From assembly GCA_031292255.1 (NCBI GenBank), contig JARLHN010000018.1, positions 94,868 to 158,867 of the forward strand: 64,000 nt of DNA, written 5' to 3'. The notes beneath the pieces were generated by a model. That model ran no database searches. It saw only the letters and a list, made by a program, of their open reading frames with translations, and was not told where the DNA came from. The position numbers and the translations under genes were made by a program. Source of the stretch: Oryzomonas sp. (lineage in GTDB: Bacteria > Desulfobacterota > Desulfuromonadia > Geobacterales > Pseudopelobacteraceae). Shown here piece by piece: positions 59,351 to 64,000 of this stretch. Position 1 is the first letter of the stretch, and every line of letters begins with the position of its first letter.

Positions 59351-59762
59351 GGTCGCCTCCCCTGAGAATGAACTTAGTGGAAAGGGGCAGTTTATGAGCG
59401 GCGAGCCGAAGCGCCTCGCGGGCGATCTCCTCGGTGACCCCTTCCATTTCGTACAGAACCGTTCCAGGTTTGACGACACATACCCACGAATCGGGTGAGC
59501 CCTTACCCTTACCCATCCTGGTCTCAGCAGGTTTCGAGGTCAATGGTTTGTCCGGAAAGACGCGTATCCAGATCTTACCACCCCTTTTAATGTAACGGGT
59601 CATGGCAATACGGGCTGCCTCGATCTGGCGTGAATCCAGCCAGCCGCATTCAAGGGCCTGCAGGCCGAACTCGCCAAAGGAGAGTTCAATACCGCGACAC
59701 GGCTTGCCGGTCATACGGCCCTTCATCTGTTTTCTATGTTTTACCCTTTTAGGCATTAACAT
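59340..59762 (-). CDS. rplP: Ribosomal protein L16
   Basis: 140 residues, ATG at 59762 with AGGAG upstream: '[21 protein letters not shown]', '[27 protein letters not shown]'. Organises the A-site region of the 50S subunit. Confidence 0.97.
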   Translation of the reverse strand: MLMPKRVKHRKQMKGRMTGKPCRGIELSFGEFGLQALECGWLDSRQIEAARIAMTRYIKRGGKIWIRVFPDKPLTSKPAETRMGKGKGSPDSWVCVVKPGTVLYEMEGVTEEIAREALRLAAHKLPLSTKFILRGGDHEA

Positions 59763-59795
59763 TGATGCATACTCCTGTAGCGCAAAATAAGGATG

Positions 59796-60428
59796 TTACT
59801 GACCGGGGAGGATTTCACCCTTAAAGATCAGAACTTTAATTCCGATGATGCCGTAGGTGGTCTTGGCTTCCGCAAAACCGTAATCGATGTCCGCACGCAG
59901 AGTGTGCAGGGGGACTCGTCCCTCGCGGTACCATTCGGTACGGGACATCTCCGCGCCGCCCAGACGGCCGGCACAAGTGATCCTGATCCCCTTGGCGCCG
60001 AACTTGAGAGCCGAAGTAACGCTTTTTTTCATGGCGCGGCGGAAGGCGATCCTGCGTTCAAGTTGGAGAGCTACGTTCTCGGCAACCAGCTGAGCATCCA
60101 GTTCAGGCTTGCGAACCTCATGGATGTTGATGAACACTTCCTTGGAAGTCAGCTTTGCCAGGTCCTTCTTTATAGTCTCTACCTCGGAGCCCTTCTTACC
60201 GATGATCAGGCCCGGACGAGCGGTATGAATGTTGATCTTGGTTTTATTGGCCGCACGCTCGATCTCAATCTTGGAAACGCCTGAATTGTAAAGCCGCTTT
60301 TTCAGAAATTTCCGAATTGCCAGGTCTTCATGCAGAAGCTTGGCATAGTCTGCCTCCGCATACCACTTGGAGTCCCATGTTTTAACGACACCAAGCCTGA
60401 AGCCTATCGGATTAACTTTTTGTCCCAA
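59796..60428 (-). CDS. rpsC: Ribosomal protein S3
   Basis: 210 residues: KH domain ([24 protein letters not shown]) and C-terminal '[27 protein letters not shown]'. mRNA entry and helicase protein. Confidence 0.98.
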   Translation of the reverse strand: MGQKVNPIGFRLGVVKTWDSKWYAEADYAKLLHEDLAIRKFLKKRLYNSGVSKIEIERAANKTKINIHTARPGLIIGKKGSEVETIKKDLAKLTSKEVFINIHEVRKPELDAQLVAENVALQLERRIAFRRAMKKSVTSALKFGAKGIRITCAGRLGGAEMSRTEWYREGRVPLHTLRADIDYGFAEAKTTYGIIGIKVLIFKGEILPGQ

Positions 60429-60448
60429 ACTACACCTCCAGGTAAAAA

Positions 60449-60784
60449 CTATTTCGTATCGGAAAGAGTAACCGCTATGTGACTGGTCGGTTTACGAATC
60501 TTGCTGGCACGTCCCATGGCTCGCGGCACAAAGCGTTTCAGCACGGCACCGCCATCTACGTATATGGTCTTCACAAACAACCTATCGACATCGGAAACAC
60601 CCTTTTGCTCTGCATTGGCAACCGCTGACGTCAAAAGCTTGGAAATAATCTTAGCCGAAGGCTGCGGAAGAAACCGCAAGGTATTGAGTGCGTCCTGTAT
60701 TGCCTTGCCCCTGACAAGGTCCACCAACAGGCGGGTCTTACGAGGCGAAAGTCGTGCAAGTGTCAATTTTGCGCTGGATTCCAT
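60449..60784 (-). CDS. rplV: Ribosomal protein L22
   Basis: 111 residues: '[27 protein letters not shown]' and '[24 protein letters not shown]'. Lines the exit tunnel. A macrolide-resistance loop site lies in the beta-hairpin. Confidence 0.97.
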   Translation of the reverse strand: MESSAKLTLARLSPRKTRLLVDLVRGKAIQDALNTLRFLPQPSAKIISKLLTSAVANAEQKGVSDVDRLFVKTIYVDGGAVLKRFVPRAMGRASKIRKPTSHIAVTLSDTK

Positions 60785-60799
60785 GTCAAACTCCCCTGA

Positions 60800-61078
60800 T
60801 TACTTCTTGACTTTACTCTTCTTGTCGGCGGCATGGCCGTGAAACGTTCTCGTCGGTGAAAACTCACCCAATTTGTGACCGACCATATTCTCAGTCACAA
60901 AGACCGGTATGAACTTGCGGCCATTGTGGACGGCAAGACTCACGCCGATAAAATCAGGCGTAATGGTCGAGCGGCGCGACCACGTCTTGATGATCTTTTT
61001 CGAGTTGGGCCCTTCAGTTTGCACCTTTTTGTTCAGATGCCCATCGACGAAAGGTCCTTTTTTAATTGAACGTGCCAT
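60800..61078 (-). CDS. rpsS: Ribosomal protein S19
   Basis: 92 residues: '[19 protein letters not shown]', '[45 protein letters not shown]'-type core. 30S head protein. Confidence 0.97.
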   Translation of the reverse strand: MARSIKKGPFVDGHLNKKVQTEGPNSKKIIKTWSRRSTITPDFIGVSLAVHNGRKFIPVFVTENMVGHKLGEFSPTRTFHGHAADKKSKVKK

Positions 61079-61100
61079 GATGTATCAGCCTCTCAACGTA

Positions 61101-61925
61101 TTATTTGGAACGCTTCTTCACAATGAAGCGATCAGAAGACTTGTTGGTCCTGGTCTTGTAGCCCTTGGTGGGGATGCCCCAGGGGGTTACCGGGTGACGA
61201 CCACCCGACGTGCGCCCTTCGCCACCACCATGAGGATGGTCAACCGGGTTCATGGCTACGCCGCGGACTTTGGGGCGCTTGCCGAGCCAGCGTGACCGAC
61301 CGGCTTTACCCACGTTGACGTTCTCGTGGTCGATGTTGCCGACCTGGCCAATGGTGGCATAGCAATCCTGCAAGATCATGCGCACTTCACCCGATGGAAG
61401 CTTGATCTGGGAATACTTGCCTTCCTTGGACATAAGCTGGGCAAACGTGCCGGCGCTCCTGGCCAATTGTGCTCCCTTGCCGATCTTGAGCTCGATATTG
61501 TGAATGATCGTGCCCAGCGGAATCGAACGGAGCGGCAGCGAATTACCCGGCTTAATGTCGGCCTCGGGCCCGCTTACGACCGTGTCCCCAACCTTGAGAT
61601 TGAGTGGCGCCAGTATGTAGCGCTTCTCGCCATCAACATAATTCAACAGGGCGATGCGTGCGCTACGGTTAGGGTCATACTCGATGCTGGCAACCGTTGC
61701 GGGAATGTTGCGTTTATCACGACGGAAGTCGATGATACGGTATTTCTGCTTGTGACCGCCACCGATGTGGCGCGCGGTTACACGGCCCAACGCATTTCTG
61801 CCGCCCGACTTATTAAGTGAAACAAGAAGGGACTTCTCGGCAGTTGTGGTGGTAATCTCTTCAAAAGTCGAGCAGGTCTGGTGTCTGCGTCCTGCCGATG
61901 TTGGTTTATAACTCTTGATTCCCAT
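61101..61925 (-). CDS. rplB: Ribosomal protein L2
   Basis: 274 residues: '[25 protein letters not shown]' and '[30 protein letters not shown]'. Needed for subunit joining and peptidyl transfer. Confidence 0.98.
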   Translation of the reverse strand: MGIKSYKPTSAGRRHQTCSTFEEITTTTAEKSLLVSLNKSGGRNALGRVTARHIGGGHKQKYRIIDFRRDKRNIPATVASIEYDPNRSARIALLNYVDGEKRYILAPLNLKVGDTVVSGPEADIKPGNSLPLRSIPLGTIIHNIELKIGKGAQLARSAGTFAQLMSKEGKYSQIKLPSGEVRMILQDCYATIGQVGNIDHENVNVGKAGRSRWLGKRPKVRGVAMNPVDHPHGGGEGRTSGGRHPVTPWGIPTKGYKTRTNKSSDRFIVKKRSK

Positions 61926-61947
61926 TGTGAACCCCGAATACTAGTAA

Positions 61948-62232
61948 TTAAACCTCAAAGAAATCTATGGATTGACCCTGCTGAAGGGTCACATAGGCTT
62001 TTTTCCAGTTGGAACGCTTGCCGAAATTCTTCCCGACTCGCTTGACCTTGCCAGCCACATTGACGGTGCGGACATCGTCTACCTTGACCTTGAAGAGCGA
62101 TTCAACGGCCTGCTTGATCTCGATCTTGTTGGCATCCCTGTCAACAACGATTGCAACCGTGTTGGTCGTATCGCTGCCTAGCGAGGTCTTCTCCGTGACA
62201 TGGGGCTTTTTTATAATGGAGTAAATGTTCAT
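61948..62232 (-). CDS. rplW: Ribosomal protein L23
   Basis: 94 residues: '[21 protein letters not shown]', '[34 protein letters not shown]'. Docking site of trigger factor and SRP at the exit tunnel. Its ATG overlaps the rplD stop (ATGA). Confidence 0.97.
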   Translation of the reverse strand: MNIYSIIKKPHVTEKTSLGSDTTNTVAIVVDRDANKIEIKQAVESLFKVKVDDVRTVNVAGKVKRVGKNFGKRSNWKKAYVTLQQGQSIDFFEV

Positions 62233-62852
62233 TTCTGCAACGCTCCTTCAACGGTCTGAACCGCCTCCTGCGTGAAGATGATGTTCTTATACTTGAGCAT
62301 GTCATGAACATTCAGACCGCCCACCTTGAGCACCTTGACATACGGTACGTTCCGCGCAGAGAGATAGAGATTATTGCTGGGGCTATCCGTGATGATCAGC
62401 GACTTTTCAAGCTCGAAACGCTTCATGAAGCCGGAAAAATCCTTCGTGGATATCTTGTCGAAATCGAGCTTGTCCAGCACTGTTATGCTTTCATTCTTGT
62501 ACTGAAAGGACAAAAGCGAACAAAGTGCTGCGGCGCGGGCTTTCTTGTTCATGCTCAGATTGTAGGTTTTAGGCTGCGGACCGAAGGCAACGCCACCACC
62601 CGGATACTGGGGCGCGCGGCTGCATCCCTGACGGGCATTGCCCGTGCCCTTCTGCTTGAAAGGCTTCTTGCCGCCGCCGGAAACAGCCGAACGGTTTTTT
62701 ACGGCAACTGTACCCGCTCTACGGTTGGCAAGCTGAATACGAAGCGCCTGGTGAATGAGATATTCCTTCACCTCGGTGCCGAAAACGGCGTCCGGCAACT
62801 GTACTTCCCCAACCTGTTGCTTGTTCATGTTAAAGACTGCTATCGAAGGCAT
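62229..62852 (-). CDS. rplD: Ribosomal protein L4
   Basis: 207 residues with the tunnel loop '[36 protein letters not shown]'-type region. In E. coli it also represses the S10 operon; that this happens here is not shown. Confidence 0.97.
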   Translation of the reverse strand: MPSIAVFNMNKQQVGEVQLPDAVFGTEVKEYLIHQALRIQLANRRAGTVAVKNRSAVSGGGKKPFKQKGTGNARQGCSRAPQYPGGGVAFGPQPKTYNLSMNKKARAAALCSLLSFQYKNESITVLDKLDFDKISTKDFSGFMKRFELEKSLIITDSPSNNLYLSARNVPYVKVLKVGGLNVHDMLKYKNIIFTQEAVQTVEGALQK

Positions 62853-62874
62853 ACACGTTACTCCCGATTAATTA

Positions 62875-63510
62875 CTAAGCTTTGACACTCTGTTTGATGA
62901 GGACGATATTGTTTTTATGTCCCGGAATCGCCCCTTTGATCAACAACAGGTTCTCAGCCGAATCCACACGCACGATCTGGAGTCTCTGCACGGTAACACG
63001 CTCATTACCCATCTGCCCCGGCATCTTCTTGTTCTTGAAGACATGGGACGGAGTTGCTGAGGCACCGATGGAACCGGGTGCCCGGTGGAAGCGCGAGCCG
63101 TGGGACGATCGTCCGCCCTTGAAGTTCCAGCGCTTGATGACCCCCTGGAATCCTTTACCCATGCTGGTCCCGGTTACATCGACATAGTCGCCGATCTGGA
63201 ACTGATCAAGGGTGAGGGTGTCGCCGACATTCAGTTCGGCGCTGTTCGCGAGCTTGAATTCTCGCAGATACCTGAAAACGCCCTGCCCGGCCTTCGTACA
63301 ATGCCCCAACCGAGGTTTGGTAGCGTTGGCTGCATTTACAGGCTCGAACCCGACCTGAACAGCGGTGTAGCCGTCAATGTCGGTGTTTTTCTTCTGGACA
63401 ACGACGCAGGGGCCGGCTTGAACAACCGAAACCGGAACCCTCGTACCGTCTTCCAGGAATATCTGGGTCATGCCCAGTTTTTTTGCGATGATACCTTTCT
63501 TCATGGCCAT
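62875..63510 (-). CDS. rplC: Ribosomal protein L3
   Basis: 211 residues: '[18 protein letters not shown]', '[37 protein letters not shown]'-type core with the conserved Gln methylation region ([11 protein letters not shown]). Early 50S assembly. Confidence 0.98.
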   Translation of the reverse strand: MAMKKGIIAKKLGMTQIFLEDGTRVPVSVVQAGPCVVVQKKNTDIDGYTAVQVGFEPVNAANATKPRLGHCTKAGQGVFRYLREFKLANSAELNVGDTLTLDQFQIGDYVDVTGTSMGKGFQGVIKRWNFKGGRSSHGSRFHRAPGSIGASATPSHVFKNKKMPGQMGNERVTVQRLQIVRVDSAENLLLIKGAIPGHKNNIVLIKQSVKA

Positions 63511-63532
63511 TCCTATTCAGTCGTAGTATCCG

Positions 63533-63841
63533 TTACAGTTTGATTTCAACATCCACGCCGGCAGACAGGTCCAGTTTCATGAGAGCATCAACAGTCTGCT
63601 GGGTAGGGTCGAGAATATCAATCAGACGCTTGTGGGTCCGAATCTCAAACTGATCCCGGGACTTTTTATCAACGTGGGGTCCACGAAGGACGCAGTACTT
63701 ATTGATGACCGTTGGCAACGGAATCGGTCCGGCCACTCGGGCGCCGGTCCTTTTTGCCGTATCTACGATTTCGCCTACCGAAACGTCCAGCAGCTTGTGG
63801 TCATATGCCTTAAGGCGGATTCTGATCTTCTGGCTCTGCAT
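63533..63841 (-). CDS. rpsJ: Ribosomal protein S10
   Basis: 102 residues: '[44 protein letters not shown]'-type start and '[35 protein letters not shown]'-type end. 30S head protein and NusB partner in antitermination. Follows tuf by 18 bp. Confidence 0.98.
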   Translation of the reverse strand: MQSQKIRIRLKAYDHKLLDVSVGEIVDTAKRTGARVAGPIPLPTVINKYCVLRGPHVDKKSRDQFEIRTHKRLIDILDPTQQTVDALMKLDLSAGVDVEIKL

Positions 63842-63859
63842 TGATATCCTCGTAACGTT

Positions 63860-64000
63860 TTATTCGATTATCGAGCTGACGACGCCGGCGCCAACGGTAC
63901 GGCCACCTTCACGGATTGCGAAGCGCAAACCTTCGTCCATGGCAATCGGGGTGATCAGTTTCACGGTCATGGCAACGTTGTCACCAGGCATGACCATCTC
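63860..64000 (-). CDS. tuf: Elongation factor Tu, C-terminal end (cut by window edge)
   Basis: The last 46 residues of EF-Tu are visible, starting [15 protein letters not shown] and ending [11 protein letters not shown] before a TAA at 63862-63860. This is the end of domain III, which binds tRNA. The gene enters from the right edge and precedes rpsJ, the usual str-S10 junction. Confidence 0.97.
   Translation of the reverse strand, partial: EMVMPGDNVAMTVKLITPIAMDEGLRFAIREGGRTVGAGVVSSIIE

Overview
The window looks like a chromosomal segment of a Geobacter-type bacterium (Desulfuromonadota, Geobacterales). This is inferred from gene content: a twelve-heme c-type cytochrome, a cytochrome P460-like protein, a pilMNOPQ type IV pilus operon, an NtrY/NtrX pair, an EAL-HDOD protein, lipid A core (KDO) genes, a secA-argJ pair, and many short palindromic intergenic repeats. 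Most of the DNA is GC-rich. One island at about 3.8-5.0 kb is clearly AT-rich.

Layout. 1-2.35 kb: the end of an exopolysaccharide locus (chain-length regulator cut by the window edge, outer-membrane export lipoprotein, LuxR-type regulator). 2.7-5.6 kb: a small accessory patch beside tRNA-His. A segment of about 0.4 kb reaching into the 3' end of the tRNA is present twice in direct orientation. The two copies flank about 1.3 kb that holds a DUF5677-type gene, a group II intron remnant and a REP-like palindrome. 5.8-11.8 kb: sucA, a membrane-anchored receiver-like protein, a P460-like cytochrome and an EAL-HDOD protein. 12.2-17.2 kb: kdsB-pyrG-kdsA, then a ParA-like ATPase with a Cys/His cluster. 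17.4-22.6 kb (minus): valS-nadK-recN. 22.8-29.6 kb (minus): XRE regulator-pilM-pilN-pilO-pilP-pilQ-Ig-like lipoprotein, closed by a strong terminator. 29.9-34.97 kb: the dodecaheme cytochrome, a possible 45-residue ORF, secA and argJ. 35.2-41.2 kb: a response regulator, trpD-trpC, small membrane and hypothetical proteins, and a C-terminal processing protease. 41.6-48.1 kb (minus): phasin-like protein, UbiB-type kinase, NtrY, NtrX and a single-domain receiver. 48.2 kb: a YaaR-type gene. 48.7 kb to the end (minus): the long S10-spc-alpha ribosomal operon from the end of tuf to rplQ, including secY, adk and map, with its terminator downstream of rplQ.

How the parts work together. Translation and secretion (ribosomal proteins, SecY, SecA, valS, map, rpoA) dominate. 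Envelope functions (KDO synthesis, polysaccharide export, pilus secretin and alignment complex, Ctp protease) and signalling (NtrYX, receivers, EAL-HDOD) fill the rest. No CRISPR array, intact transposase or complete prophage is visible. The least ordinary features are the tRNA-His duplication with its AT-rich cargo, two related families of intergenic palindromic elements (one bracketing kdsB, one abutting the stop codons of kdsA and rpoA), the ParA-like protein with a metal-site-like cluster, and the small ORF between the cytochrome gene and secA.
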